Program-made: the position numbers and the translations under genes | The notes under the pieces: model-generated | What the model was told of the DNA's origin: nothing | The model's input: the letters and a program-made list of their open reading frames with translations, nothing else | Databases searched by the model: none | In this document: positions 22,690-35,907 of the stretch, one piece after another | Position numbering within the stretch: the first letter of the stretch is position 1 | Layout of the letters: each line of letters starts with the position of its first letter | DNA from: Euryodendron excelsum | Lineage: Eukaryota > Streptophyta > Magnoliopsida > Ericales > Pentaphylacaceae | NCBI GenBank assembly: GCA_033060915.1 | Contig: CM065397.1 | Coordinates: 30,915,001-30,979,000 of the forward strand | Reading direction: 5' to 3' | DNA length: 64,000 nt

Positions 22690-23752
22690 TCATTGGTCGG
22701 TGCGTTATAACCCGAAAATCGGGAGGAAAAGACAACTCTAGTGGAGCATTTGTGAGATGCTCAAGGGGACTTTCATTGAGTTGGAGGTGTTTAGAGTTGC
22801 GGGACTCACCTTAGATTGAATAAGGGCGTATGACAGGATCTTCTGGTTCGGTATTAAGAGCCGATGTAGTTTTGGAGCGCACTCGGGCCGCTAGGGATAA
22901 AACGGTCATGTTGATCGAAACTGGTTAAAAAGGGTCAGGATGGATTGGAGTGGCGTGTTAAGCGTGCCAGACTATTTGGGGATGGTCTTGGAAAATGTTT
23001 TCACTGTTTGGTGGGATTTGTATTGTGCTGGGGTGCCTAGGAGCAAAACGGTTTTTTTTAACTAAAGTTGACCGGAATGGGACCGAAATTGGTCCATAAT
23101 TGGATAGTATGGCGTATTGAGTATGCCTAACTGTCTAGGAACACTTTGGAAGAGTGGACTTATAGTCTTGAGGGATTTTGAACTTTCTCAAAGACGTGCC
23201 TAGAGGCCTAAGGGGCAGATTTGGTCATTTTTCACCGAGTCGGGCTAGCAGGCACTAGTGTTAACCTTAATGTTGATTCCGAGACCGCCTGGTCTCGAAA
23301 AGCTACCTGTGCAGTGTTGGTCCCTAAGATCGCCCGATCTTAGAGATCTACCTGTAGGGTGGTGTTGGTCCTTGAGATCGCTCAATGTTAGAGAACTACC
23401 GGATGATGGACATTCTACATTGGCGAGCTAGCAAGCACCAGAAATGAACCGTCTAGAATTTGATAAGGTGTTGGTCCCCGAGATTGCCTGATCATGGGAA
23501 GCTACATGGTTGGCGTTGGTTTCCAAGACTACCCAGTCTTGGAAAGCTGCCTAGAGTCTCGGAAAGCTACCTAGAGTGTCTACGAGTAATATGGTCTTTT
23601 TAGCTTCAATTGGGCATTACGGGCCTAAAAAGCAACCAGTTGATTGGATTGGAGTTTGAAAGAATCAGCTTGGGCTATTATGTGTTGTGATGTTCGAAAC
23701 TGGATCTAGTCAGGCCAAAGATCACTGAGCAGGCAAAAATAGGGTGCTTATA
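22690..23752 (-). mobile_element. Diverged U3 fragment of a giant LTR, minus orientation
   Basis: Words shared with 13380-16461 run in the same order: ggtttgatacctagagccggtgtgg-like at about 22843, ctagggataaaacggtca, tttttcaccgag...ctagcaggcac, and finally gagcaggcaaaaatagggtgcttata at 23729-23752, which matches the terminal gagcggtcaaaaatggggtgcttaca. It is much more diverged than the two full copies and lacks the part beyond U3, so it is an older truncated insertion. No matching target duplication was found. 22586-22690 is short unassigned sequence. Confidence 0.65.
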
Positions 23753-24370
23753 CCAGTAAAACTAGTGGTTGTATTCTGGATTTGGATATAGTGGAAACAA
23801 AATATTAAAGAATCTTGAATTTGGATATAGTAGAAACAAAATCTTAAAGAATCCTGTGATGAGTAGACGTAGGCCAAGGGAGTTAGCTCCGAACCACGAT
23901 AAAATCCTGTGTCTTTTCTTTATTATTTGCTTTATCTTTTATACTTGATTTGCTCTATATTATTGTTTAATGTTTTTAACATTGCTTGGCAAAATCATTG
24001 CATAAAAGCATTTGCTGCAAATTTGTTTACTGTTAGGTTTTTGAGCTTACTCATTCTCACTTTGAGAATTCTCTTTTAAGATCTGCAGTGAAATCATTTT
24101 TGTAGATTATTGAGCAATCTCATACATGATATTGAGCATTCTCATTTAACTATTTAACCATGTTTACTTTATGGATAATTGAGCATTCTCATATCTGCTT
24201 TTGAGTATTCTCTTGTCTGCTTAGTTAAGATTTCTACTCACTATCCAATTGAGTTTTCTCATTTTGTTTTAGAGTTTACTCATAATTGTTATATAGCATT
24301 ATTACAATAGGTTATTTTTAATTTTTTTTAAAAATTCAATTCACTCTCTTATTGGGTTGCTTTTTGAACA
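23753..24370 (+). mobile_element. R-U5 fragment of a third SIRE-like LTR
   Basis: Contains the hallmark gatgagtagacgtaggccaagg followed by cgaaccacgataaaatcc and ends attcaattcactctcttattgggttgctttttgaaca, parallel to the ends of the other two SIRE-like LTRs. The 5' part was replaced by the giant-LTR fragment inserted before 23753. Several gagnattctc words occur at 24050-24290 (gagcattctcat and similar), a local degenerate repeat. Confidence 0.6.
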
Positions 24371-27180
24371 ACGGCTTTGATGGAAGTTCGAAGTTCTGTG
24401 CATTTGGGATATAGATAGGGATTTGACCACCCAGTTTTAAAACAAATGGGTTACAAAAGAAATTCGCAGCTGTGCCACAAGCATTCAAAGACCATGAAAT
24501 TTGTGGTCTTGTCTATTAGAATCGGACGGAATCGAGAACCAAAGAGTTGACTGGTTTGACAGAGATATGTGGGTTGAAAATGCCAAAACGCATTCTGAGA
24601 TTTTTGTAGCTTCCTTAGTTTTAAACATCGTATCCATGACCCCATATTTTGCTTGTTCAAATAATTTCGAGGCCTCAAATTTGGGGCCTAACTTTTGGAA
24701 GGAGAGTGGACTCTTATATCCCACCAAAAAAGAGAGAAACCTAGCGATGTGTGAAGAGGGAAAAGTCAATACCATCTCATTTTGAAAGTTTTCAAAGCCT
24801 TTTCGTAAGAGATAATTGCTATTTTAAACTGAGTTATAAAAAATTTTAAAGAAATGAAGCCATGTAGACTTGAGCTGGTGTAGCTCTTTATGGATAAAAT
24901 ATATTCAATTTTATAATATTAGTTAAATCAATGAGTCATGAACTGACCATTGTGGTTTACGAGTTGATCAAACCTTTAAGTTAAGCATGAAATACGAAGT
25001 TCTATCATTCCCTACTAGGGTAGTCACGGGTCTAATGGGTCGCTTAGCCAGTCCAAGTCTATCTATCATTAATAAGGTTTAAAATGTTTTTAGGCCCGAT
25101 TAGATTAATGGGCAAACTTAAAAATTATCTTTAAAGATAGGTTCGGCACGATAATTTATTTTTGTATTTTAATATATTTGTGTATTTAAATTCTAGGTTA
25201 TTTAACGTTATTTCTATTAAAAATTATTTATTAAAAATATTTTTATATTAAATGGGCAAGCTTGGAAATCATAATTTTGATTTTGGACAGGCTTTGGATT
25301 TGGTTTAGATCCGGTGAAAAAAAAAACTTTAATGTAGGCCCGGTTCACAAGTTTGAGAGAATAGTCGGTCGAAAACCTAGGCAACCTAAAGTGAAAAAAA
25401 AAAAAAAATGGTATCATCTGGTCAACAAAAATTATTCATTTTATTGTCACACGATCTCATTTGATATAACTTTAAGTCTCCCCGTTTCTCTAAAAATTCT
25501 TTGCTTCTTAAGTTTTGATTTATTAGATCAATTTTTGAGCCATGTGACAATCATATGATTCATTTTCATTTATCTTCTCAACGGACGCTGACATTAAAAA
25601 TTTGACCCAAGCTATAGGTTTTGACTGTTATAATTAAAAGTTCATGGACAAAAAGCGAAATTGGAGGTTAAAGGAGATGGTATAATTATGCAGTAGGTTC
25701 CAATTCTAGTGTCGCTTTAGCATTTCGAATAGCTTCCTATTTCAATTGCTTGATGATATTAGAGAAAATAACTAACCTACAAAAATCAGAAGGATTTTCG
25801 TTTTCTTTTTATATTATTTTCCGGTTGGAAAGGATTTATGTTTTATTTGAATCTCATCTAAGCATGTGTGTATCATCGATATCCCGTATTCTAATGCATA
25901 CCAGTTTGATAAAAGGAAATAAAAAAAATAAGAACATAAAAAAAAAAAAAGACAAAGTGATAATAATATTAAAGCTTTATTGAACCCCTCAGAAATTGTT
26001 TTATAATTTATACTATTATAAAACAATATCGGAATTTGGGATGCCAAAACCGCCTCAATGGTCAAAATTTTTTAGTATTTTGTGGTTTTTTTAAAGTTGA
26101 TTGGAAGAATAATACTGTAAAATTCCATGAAGCCACCTGTCATAATTTGAAAGAACTTACCTCACACACTATGCCCTGTTATATCCCACACATAGCCCAC
26201 CTTTTATTCGGTTACAGAAAATCACAAAATAATTTCTTTTTGAAAAAATAATAGAGAAAGTAATTAGATGCAATATAGCACATGTAATATAAGAAAAATG
26301 CTATTCTTTCATAATTTATAATAAGAATTTTAAACCAGAATGTGTGGCAGTGGCAGTTTTGTAATTAAAATGCATCTTGGTGGGTTCTTTATTTTAAAAT
26401 AATAGGCTCACAATTCAGCCACATTATTCTGGTTATATTTTCTAGTTATATATTTTGGTTGTACAGCATTACTCATAATATAAAAGTTGTGTTTGTCTCT
26501 CTATTTTGTTTCTCTCCTAGATAATGCTTAGGTTGCACTCTCTATACTCTTATATTTTTAAAATTCTGTGTTATTTATCTCATTAACTTTCCTATTTGTT
26601 ATGCAAGTCTTATTTTAAAATTAATTATATACAATAAAGATCCTTATTAATTATTTTATACGTGTAGATATGTATAAATTTTTTATTTGGGGTTATACGT
26701 GTAAATATGTATGAGTTCTCTATTTGAGTATTATATTTATTTACATTAATCCGATTAAGTTCCCTTTTTTAAAAAGAAACTCATTAAGTTTCCGATTAAC
26801 TTGTCTATGGCATTTAATTTTCATTAAAAATAATAGTTGATATCAAGACCCATCAAATAATTTTTTATTGTATACCTAAGATCTATTTTAATTTTTATTT
26901 AAAATAATAGTTGATATTATGAATACTAGTTTTTTAGTTTTATTAAGCTACTTCCTAATTAATAAAATATATTTGGATTTTATCTATAGAATAATTTGCT
27001 AAGATTCAAATACTTAAAATCTTTTAAAAAATTATTAAAATATACCCATTTAACCTGATAAAGCTCGAAAATTATATACACCACGGAATATGATCAGTTT
27101 ATTTATTAACATTTTTTTTTTTTTATGGATGGGCCTCAACTGTGATGCATAAAATTATATATACCACATAATAGAGATGC
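24371..27180. other. AT-rich intergenic DNA, no gene recognised
   Basis: No reading frame has a convincing protein character. Contents: a longer open stretch at 24501-24785 that resembles no family I recognise; a GC-richer patch at 25010-25400 with ggcccgattagattaatgggc words and a 14-A run near 25397, possibly an old retroposon; and long AT-rich stretches from 26560 on. No promoter or RNA gene can be supported. Confidence 0.4.
26290..26475. mobile_element. Possible MITE-like inverted repeat
   Basis: taaaccagaatgtgtggc (about 26332) pairs with the reverse complement of gccacattattctggtta (about 26418), and the outer ends share aatgct/agcatt (26297 and 26467). The size (about 185 bp) and AT richness fit a MITE. 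No clear target duplication was found. Confidence 0.4.
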
Positions 27181-28925
27181 TTTTTTTTTTTTTTTTACTA
27201 ACCGAGTATTCGGGTTAGCTTGCGCACATCTCGATTAATTTCAAAACCTGTGTAGTCCCTCCACCCCACACAAATTAGATAATTACCAGGTCAAAAATCT
27301 TGAGATGACCCCAAGAAATTGATAGCATTTAAGGCTATATTTGGTATAATAGAATGAAATAGGAATAAAAATGGGAATGGAATGAAGCGGAATGTGCATT
27401 GTCATTCCCTTATTTGGATACTAGCATAAAATGGAATGACCATTCTTATTCTCATGTTTATTAGTGTTTGTTAATCTACTGGAATGGAATAAATAATTTA
27501 GACTAAGCAAAGATAACAGTATGATCATAGAGTACCGTAAGAAACAATACAAATATCAGAGAAAGTGAGAGAAAATAATTATAGAACAAGTGTCTCATTT
27601 CAAATAAAAACTAATAGCTTAACCTCATGAGAGTAAAGATATGTCCCAATTTCTTTTATGGCTATAGATACGACTTGATTTTTTTTATTTCAAATGTATA
27701 CTTCAACATGTTTTCTTTTTCTGCAGCATCAAATTTGGCAAGAGACTTGTTCGAAATTTTCACATCATAATAGCTTCTACTGAAGCAAGGTTTCAAAATT
27801 TTGAATAACCGGTCTTTTGTGAATGCTATAGGTAGATAAACCACAAGTAGCGAGGTTCCAAGATATGTTACAGCAAATGGCTATTCATAGTCTGGGAAAA
27901 TACCCTTTTTTTGTAACAAATATTTGTCAAAAAACAGTAAAAAATGAGAATAACAATCCTATAAGAAATGAACCCAATAAGCTGCATTTCACTAGCAAAT
28001 GATAGTTGACTTGAAAACTCACAATTCCTATGCATATTTGAAGATAAAAATATGATATTCGGTTAGAGGTACTTGCTATTAAGATATGATATTCAAATGA
28101 TAGATCTTTCTTCTACGAGCTTTAATTAGAAGAAAATTAAAAAAAATAGCGAGTAAATAAAACAATAATGAGTAATATCCATAAAAGAAAGGGACACCTA
28201 CGAAACAACATAATTAAGCAATATCCAAAAACCAAATAGGCAATAGGTAACATCTATTCTCAAGCGTTCCCAAAATTGACATATCACAAGCAGTAATATT
28301 AATGTCTTCATTCTTGATTTAATATGTGGATCTACTTCTAATCCCGAATTAGGCAAAGTGACAGCAAGTAACTGCACACAAAATACCAAAGTTTAAATTC
28401 ACCATTCGCCTTATACTTTTCAGTATTTTTTAAATCAATGATGGCCTCAATAAGGTTGCTATCTTCATATTCAGTCCACATTCTTTTGTTTACACGTGAA
28501 CCTTTGTTGTATTGTATTTCTGAATCTATTTATAATAAAAGTACATAAAATGTGTTAAAGCTCAAAGAGGAGTGCATGTAGAAATAATGACCATACGAGT
28601 AGACTCAAGCCAACACAATATACAAAGTAGATTCATCTTATGTTCAGATCTGGGTCATCGACTTATTTTCCAAAAATAGTAGTCACTATCACTGTCTAAC
28701 TACCATTAAGAGATCATAAAATATGCATGATATGGACACGAAATATGAAAATGAAAGTGATTTCAAATAAGGGAATGAAAATAAAAATGAGAACGATCAT
28801 TTCATTTCATTTTATTTTCTTGTACTAAACATATCCTAAGAGGTTTTGAACCTAAAACTTTGGACGAAGCATGTTCTCAAATCCTAAGCCTTAATCACCA
28901 AGTTAATTTTATACGTCTAAGTTAT
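27181..28925 (-). mobile_element. tRNA-derived SINE (minus strand), split by a DNA transposon
   Basis: On the minus strand: an A-box-like stretch (ggtgattaaggc, about 28890), a B-box-like ggttcaaaacctc (about 28850), then, after the insertion, gctatcaatttcttggggtcat, gcgcaagctaacccgaatactcgg and a 16-base poly(A) (27181-27196 as T on the plus strand). This order is that of a widespread plant SINE type with pol III promoter and A tail. Without the inserted element (27333-28836) it is about 240 bp. The SINE is continuous across one copy of the taa duplication, so it was there first. Confidence 0.7.
27333..28836. mobile_element. 1.5-kb non-autonomous PIF/Harbinger (Tourist-like) element
   Basis: Ends are ggctatatttggta... 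and ...tgtactaaacatatcc, imperfect inverted repeats extending about 85 bp (attcccttatttgga near 27405 pairs with tcaaataagggaat near 28762). It is flanked by taa at 27330-27332 and 28837-28839, the target duplication of this superfamily. No transposase domain was recognised in either strand, so it must have moved in trans. Confidence 0.75.
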
Positions 28926-29995
28926 TGAATGATGTTAATTTGTTAATTTTCTAAACCAGGCTCTGTGTGGTCAAAATAATTGCCCAACACAGCCTGAGAG
29001 GCCTATATACTACTAGAAGGTAGGGCATATGCGATGTATGTGCAACTCTCCCACTTACAGCAATTAAGACTGTCTCAAGACAAGTTGAGATAGAAAGTGA
29101 CAATTTTAATGAGGCTTTTTATTTTTTTAATATCATTATAATTTTTTATTTAAAATCATTTATTTTATAAATTGGTGCTTTTCCTTCTAAGTCAACTATT
29201 GTGTTGAGTTTGACCTTTTTTCTAACATACATTTTTTTTATTTGGACTAAGGCCTCTTATTTTAAAGGAAAACGTAAAAATTATATAAGGCCTTAAAACT
29301 ATTTAAAGGTTTTAAAAAATTTTATTTGTACAGTTTTTTGTTAAGCCAATTATTTTTTTTCTGAAGTTCACTTAGGTTTTTGATTTTAGGTCCTCTTTAT
29401 CACCTGGATTATAAAATTCTCTAGAACGCAAAGATATAAAAACTATATTAGACGTTGGCTATAACATTTAATGTTTAAAAAATTTAGGGTCTTTACTCAT
29501 TTGAATTTGGTCTTTTAAAAAAAAAATAATGTAAAAGTTATATAAAACTTTACTAAATTTTAAAATTTTTGGGGCCTTAAAAATATTGAGGCCTTAAGCA
29601 ATTCTCCAAGTGATATTCAATGTAACGGTAATGTCATTTTATTATGGCTGATGTGGTATTACAAATCAATAAAATTTATTTATCATGTGAAGAGATGTCA
29701 TGTTGGTTAGTGAGGTAGTGTTGATAAAATATCTTAACTAACTCCTTAATTTTAGATGATGGAAATAAAAATTATATTTTAATATAATTTTATTAACTTG
29801 TGATATTACAATAACATGATAATATAAAATTACCGTTTCACTGAATATTTTCTCGGCATTAAGGGAGCCAATTCTGACAGCAGTGATAGAGACTTGAGAA
29901 ATGAAAAAAATTGACATTAAGCTATATAAAAAATTTAAATGGGCTAAACACCTGAAATAAATCTATAAACGCAAGTCTGAACGGCACTTTTGTCA
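28926..29995. other. Intergenic DNA upstream of the CWC21-like gene
   Basis: AT-rich, no gene. It contains gaggcc/ggcctta words at 29108-29600 (aggccttaaa, ggggcctt, gaggccttaagcaat), which look like the remains of a dispersed repeat. The last part is presumably the distal promoter of the gene starting near 30030. Confidence 0.4.
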
Positions 29996-30005
29996 AAATT
30001 ACCCG

Positions 30006-30013
30006 TTATATAT
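30006..30013 (+). promoter_or_regulatory. TATA-like box of the CWC21-like gene
   Basis: tatatatt lies about 65 bp upstream of a pure CT tract (about 30075-30095) that is typical of plant 5' leaders. The start site would be around 30040. Further inside the transcribed region, at 30279-30290, gttagggttt is a telobox-like motif common near plant housekeeping gene starts. Confidence 0.4.
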
Positions 30014-30074
30014 TAGAATGGATAACCACCTTCCCAGGACCCACAGTTCTCAACTAAAAGCACGTTTCATCCCC

Positions 30075-30095
30075 CTCTCTCTCTCTCTCTCTCTC
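30075..30095 (+). repeat. CT microsatellite in 5' leader
   Basis: About ten CT units, followed by a second shorter CT tract near 30141-30151. Pyrimidine microsatellites of this kind are common in plant 5' UTRs. Confidence 0.8.
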
Positions 30096-30131
30096 ACCGG
30101 CGAACTTTTTGTGTTGCCCTTCTGTAATCTG

Positions 30132-30360
30132 GTAACTACTCTTTCTCTCTCTATATATCTATAGTACATATGTGCATATATACTTCTCAGATTCGATCGA
30201 TTCACCATTTTTCTGAGTCGAATCAACACTTTTAGCGACTCTTCCTTCTGACATTTTGTTATTGGAGATAATTGCACAGGGTTAGGGTTTCAAATTTCTC
30301 GCATTAGATTTTTTTATTTTTATTTTATTTTCATTTTGCTGATTGTTGTCAATTTCCCAG
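30132..30360 (+). other. Predicted intron in the 5' UTR of the CWC21-like gene
   Basis: The donor ctg|gtaact at 30132 and the acceptor tttcccag| at 30359-30360 bracket a T-rich stretch. The ATG follows four bases after the acceptor (gaagatg). Inferred from splice consensus only. Confidence 0.5.
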
Positions 30361-30364
30361 GAAG

Positions 30365-30729
30365 ATGTACAACGGAATTGGTTTACAGACCCCTAGGGGT
30401 TCGGGAACGAACGGGTACATACAGAGCAACAGGTTCTTTGTGAAGCCGAAGAGTGGGAAGGTCGTGGTTGACAACGCCGGCAAGGGGTTTGAAGCCGGTC
30501 AGGGCACTGCCGGCGTCACGAAGAAGCCTAATAAGGAGATCCTCGAGCATGACCGCAAGAGGCAGATTGAGCTCAAGCTCATCGTTCTTGAAGACAAGCT
30601 CGTCGATCAGGGGTACACCGAGTCCGAGATTGCTGAGAAGCTTGCAGAGGCTAGGAGGAATTTGGAAGCGGCTGCCGCTGCTGAGGAGGCCACCGGGGTA
30701 GCCGCACCTATATTGGTTGCTGATAAGAA
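30365..30729 (+). CDS. Coding exon 1 of the CWC21-like gene
   Basis: Encodes residues 1-121 and two bases of codon 122, holding the whole conserved N-terminus and cwf21 domain. If the intron were not removed, a TAA three bases into it would stop translation and give a 122-residue protein with an intact cwf21 domain. GC content and codon use are clearly higher than in the surrounding AT-rich DNA. Confidence 0.92.
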
Positions 30730-33700
30730 GTAAATTCTGAATCTCCGCTCTTGTGTTTATATCTTACTACTACTATCTTTGCTACTATATTTATATTTTT
30801 CTTATAACCTGGAAAGCCTTTTTTTGTTGGTAGATTTCCTTTGATTAAGCAATATTTTGTTCGTAAGGTGTGATGAAATGTGGTGCTGTGGCTGTCCGAC
30901 TAATTTACCCTCTATTTATTTAGGGAGAAGGAAAGGGAAATAGAAATGAAATTATTATCTAGGACAAACAATAATTTTGTCCCTCCAACTTTGACACCCT
31001 CAATTTTTATTTTTTATTTAAATCCTTCAACTTTTAAAATAAGTCAATGTGGTACAAGATTTAACATAGGCAAAAAAAAAAAAAAAAAAAAAATTAAAGA
31101 TTAATTAAACTTTGAGCCTCTCAACTATGGTTTAATTTCACTTTACCCGTTAAATTAAAAATTGTTACTTTTTTATTCCAAAAATATTAGAATTTTAGTA
31201 TGTGTTGAACAAAAAAGAAATAAATCAACACTTCTAGCATTTCTGATTTGATACAATATAAGATTTTTTTTATCTCTAGTAAACAAATGTGTCATTTCAA
31301 AAATATCCTTGATGTATTTAGAATTTTGACCAAACAAGACCCTAATTTTGAAATTATGAGGTTGAAAAGGTAATGACTTTTAGTTCAATGAAGTCAAATG
31401 ATATTAAGTCATAGTTGGGAGGGTCAAAGTATAACTAGTCTTTAATTTCCTTACCTATTTTGAAATGTTGGACGACATTGACTTTTAAAAGTTGCAGTGC
31501 TTAAATAGAAGAAAAAAAGTTGAGGGATGATATTAACTTACTATTACTTATGTTTGGTTGTAAGATAAAATGGAGGTAGAAGAAAATAAATGAGAAATAA
31601 GTCAGAAACAGGTTCTCTCATATAAAACTGCGAGAAAAATAGGGTGGGAAAATTTATTGGGCCGAGTCCCTTGACATTTCTTCCTCTTCTTCTTCATCAT
31701 TGCTTTGTCTTGCTGTTTTCTTTAGCTTCATTTTATGTACCTACAAGCAGCACTTCTCGCATTTCAAATCTTTTCAGTATCTTTGAGATTCACCACAAGC
31801 ACCGTAGTTTGGTAGCAATCAAATAGGATTGACCGCCTTTGCACCTCTCATTTGCAAAAATTTCCATAAAAAAATTCAAAATTGCCACCCAGTTTATCAA
31901 AATTTGACGGTTATGAATTAGAGATGCAATGGATTGAAAAGCTATGATTGGGAGTGTGTGTATATATATGTTATGAATTAGAGCTGCAAGGGATTGGAAG
32001 CCATGATTGGGTGTATGTATGTATGTATATATATACAGGTTCATACATGTGTGGATATGATGGTACATAAGAAAACTTGTAACATTCCACTAAGCAGTTT
32101 CATAACTATAAATCAGCCTTGTTTCACCTTTACGATGAAATTTATGAGTATTGACTCGCTCCAAGAAAGAGATGCTTGGCGTAGAAAAGCTACTGAATGT
32201 AAGAGAGGGGTTAGAAGAACTAGTGAATTGGAAAAAAAAAATTGCCTGATCCTTATTCCATCTTTGGAAAATTCCTGCCACTTTGTCGGCCATCCTAAGA
32301 TGGATTTATTGACTGTAGTAATCCAACTGTGAATGTTATAAGAAAATTTATTAATAAATGACTGTTCATTTCTTCAAAATATTCGAACCTAACCAGACAA
32401 GAGAATGGGATTTTGGAATCCCTCATTTCCTTTGCCTTAGTAAATCCAAGATCCAAACACAGTGTTGACATTTGTTTTTTCTGTGTGTAATTTTGGTAAG
32501 TGGATCCAAACACATTGTCATGAAGTGTTGTTTCAGTTGGCTGGACTTTCCTTCCTCCACATGAGAATTAGATGATGATCATAACTAATTGAATTGCAAT
32601 GGAATATAATTTCTGCTCCAGAATGCTTGGGTGTTAGAGTGAATAATGATAGCTGTACTATGCTAGAGTTCACTTGCCTTTGCCTCTAAGGCCATGCATG
32701 TATTTATAGTGTTAAGGGTGCCTTAGGCTGCAAGTTATGTACGAATTGAGTAAGTATTGTTTCCTATTCAGGCCTATGTCAGAATTGGCAGCTTCCTTAT
32801 TTGATAAGATTACTAGGCTTACTCCATTAATGAGGTGAGAACATCTCTCTTCTTTGACTTGGGTTGACTACAGCTTGGGCCTTGACCTCTCTCACATTGC
32901 CACATGGCGTTGGTCAGTCGCATCCAATAAGGCTCAACAACCTAGCCTTGTACTGCCCTAAGTAGACCTAGGCAATAATGTTTCCTCCCCCAAGTAGCCC
33001 TAACTTCCACTGCCGTTGCTCGAACATAGGAAGGGAGTGGAAGCTATCATGTTTGACACTCTTCATGTTTTCTAATTGTCGTGTTTTGAAGATGTCGTGT
33101 AATGCTGTATTGCTTCGCTTGACTTTGTTTCCCTCAAATCTATCGTATATTGATGTCTGATCTTCCCAAATCTTTTGTACAATGATTCGTGTACCTAGCA
33201 ATGTGACACTCGAATGCTAAGTTTTGCTCGTCTATAAAAAAAAGACAGTTCAAGGGAATCATATCTCAACCGTTTTCAAGATTTTGATTTGGAGCATTCT
33301 ATACATCATACGCTGGGAGAGGGTTGTTACCATGTATGTGTATGCATGTATGTGCACCCCTCCCCTATTTTCCATCCCTTCTATCATATTCTGGCAGAGG
33401 GTTGTTGCACGTGTATGTGTATATATATATGTACACCCCTCTCTGCCTATTTCCATCCCTTCTATGTACTTGCTTGTTCCTTCCATTTTTCTCTTAGTAT
33501 TTTGTTCTTCACTTCCCCTTCTCAGAATGGGGGTCTTTTGAAGCTAGTTGGTGTCTTGGGTGGAATTCAAGAATCATGATCATAAGCATCCTCAGCTATC
33601 TTTATGGGCTTATCCTCAACTAATGTTCCTGCCAATGCAATCCAAACGCCCTTGAGAGGAGGTAGATGAGCTTGAAAATGGGATGGTAGGAGTGAGAGGT

Positions 33701-35866
33701 GGTGAAAGGTATAGCCAGGGACAAACTAACGATCTCAAAGCAAATTGATGGGCTTCGCAACAACCTTTATACTTTTGTTTTTCTTGTTAGTAATTAGAGT
33801 CGTTTTTGTGATTTAAGGCCTACTAACTCAAAACTTGTAAATATTTCATAGGAGGAAAGATTTTCTTCTCCGGATTGATTTATCAATAAAATCATCTTAA
33901 TGGATGTGTAAAAAGCTATGTATGCTAATCTAATGTGGCGAAGATTGACCTAAACATGTCGTGGCTTTGGTTTCTGTCACGCCTGGATTTGCTCGGGGAT
34001 TTCCAGGTAGCACGAAGTAGACCACTCGATAATCCGATATCAATTGCATTTCACTACTAATGAGGGACCAATAGGTGATCGGAACGCTACAATCTAAATA
34101 ATAGAAGTTTAAGTCTCTAAAATAACTCAAATAACACATTAAATCCATACATAATCACAATATCTTATTACAATCATTTGGTGTCTCCATACTACTTAAA
34201 CCAAAATCTGAACAGTTTCGAAATCTTGCTAAATTGAAAAGAAGGTAGTTAGATCCTTGGGTTTCATTGGTGACCTTTCTCGAGGTACAATTTAGTTTAT
34301 GAAATTCCTACTGTTGTTCCTATTGTGTTTATTGCCATGCCATTTGAAATGTTAACCATAAAACGGGGTGAGTTGTAAAACCCAACAACAATGTATTATT
34401 TCATAAAATAGTGTTTAATTGATTTTTGAAATAGCAGATAAAAACAATAATTTCGAAATCGGGACAAGTGCTACTATATTCAATGATATAGAAAATTGTA
34501 TAATATATTCAAATTTCCAACCCACGTCTTATGCAAAATGCACAAAAGCACGTTATCTCGGTAAGCAATTATTCATTTTTTTTATTGTGCTCATCGCACT
34601 ACCTTATCTCCCCTTTGTGGGTATCAATTTCTAAACTGGATAGCACGGCTCTTTAACCCTATTTAAGGTTTAAGTCAATACCAAGCCCGCATCGGTTTGG
34701 ACTCTCGATCAAGTCTGCATAGGTCTGGACTTATGACCAAGCCTATATCGGTCTGGATTTAAGACTAAGCTCGCATCGGTTTGGACTTAGGACTATAACC
34801 TCCCAATTTATTTTCATAATCATACTATACTTGTTCCATTAGTGAATCATTTGTTTTGCCATCTCATGTATAAATAAATAATACACAATAGTATAACTCG
34901 AAAAAGAATGTAAGAAATCATGCTTTTCAATTCTGCTAATTGTATAGTTCAAAATATGTATCAAAATGAAGATAGGCATATTGTTACTCTGGATTGGTAC
35001 CCACTACTTGACCATCCAATTTGATTCAGATAGTACTTTTAGATTTGTCTCGGTTTATGTGCTAGTTTGCCAAACAAAGTTGTTTATTAACATTGGCCTA
35101 AGTACCTCACTGCTTAGTGTCAAACTTTCTAAGGATCTTAGGTTGACTCGTCGTAGGTATAAAATGACTTATGTTTTAAGATTTTACATCTGAAGTCATT
35201 TAGACCTCCAAAAAGGGCTTGCAAGTGCACGGTTCTTCGCAAATTTTCTGGGTAGAACTACAACTCCCTTTTTTCTCAATTTTTCCCACATAACTTAGCG
35301 TTCTAAGGTTATGCATGGCTATTTTAACATATATAGTAGTTATCCATAGTGTTTATTTCATGCATGCAAAGCTAAACAACCATTTTTATAAAAAAGCTAC
35401 CCATTTCGGATCTGAGGCATTTGGGACTATATGGTTAGGTTCTGGAATTTCTAGTACTCCCTAGTATAGTTCTATAAGGTTCAAGCTCAATGTGTAAGGC
35501 TAGATTTCATTTTTTTGGCAAGTTTCAAATATGTCTTGGCTTGCCGGAATCCATAGGCCAACTCCGGTCATCTACTCTGCTATTGAGTATGCCAAATAAT
35601 GTAGGGAAAGTCAAGGTGTCTTACCTTTGGTTGTGTAGTCCTTCCTTTCTTCTTTCATTTTTCTTTTTGTTCTTGGACAAACACCATCCTTTCTTTTTTT
35701 CTTTTCTTTCTTTCTTTCTTCTTCTCTCTTGTTTCTCTTCCTCACTTGCTTGAATTTGGCATCCCAAATTTGATGTGCTAATTCCTATTTTGTATATTTC
35801 TTGCATGCAATATAGAATGATGAGAGGAAGAAGCTTTTGGATAAGTGTCCCAAGTTCATTCTCCAC

Positions 35867-35907
<41 letters not shown>

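Noticed and set aside
24501..24785. 94-codon ORF as a small gene
   Set aside because: No homology recognised, no conserved motif, open frame on both strands; kept as unassigned intergenic sequence.
31644..33579. Several 60-110-codon frames at the start of the large intron as small genes
   Set aside because: They overlap short duplications and microsatellites, lack conserved domains, and are inside an intron without splice-supported exons.
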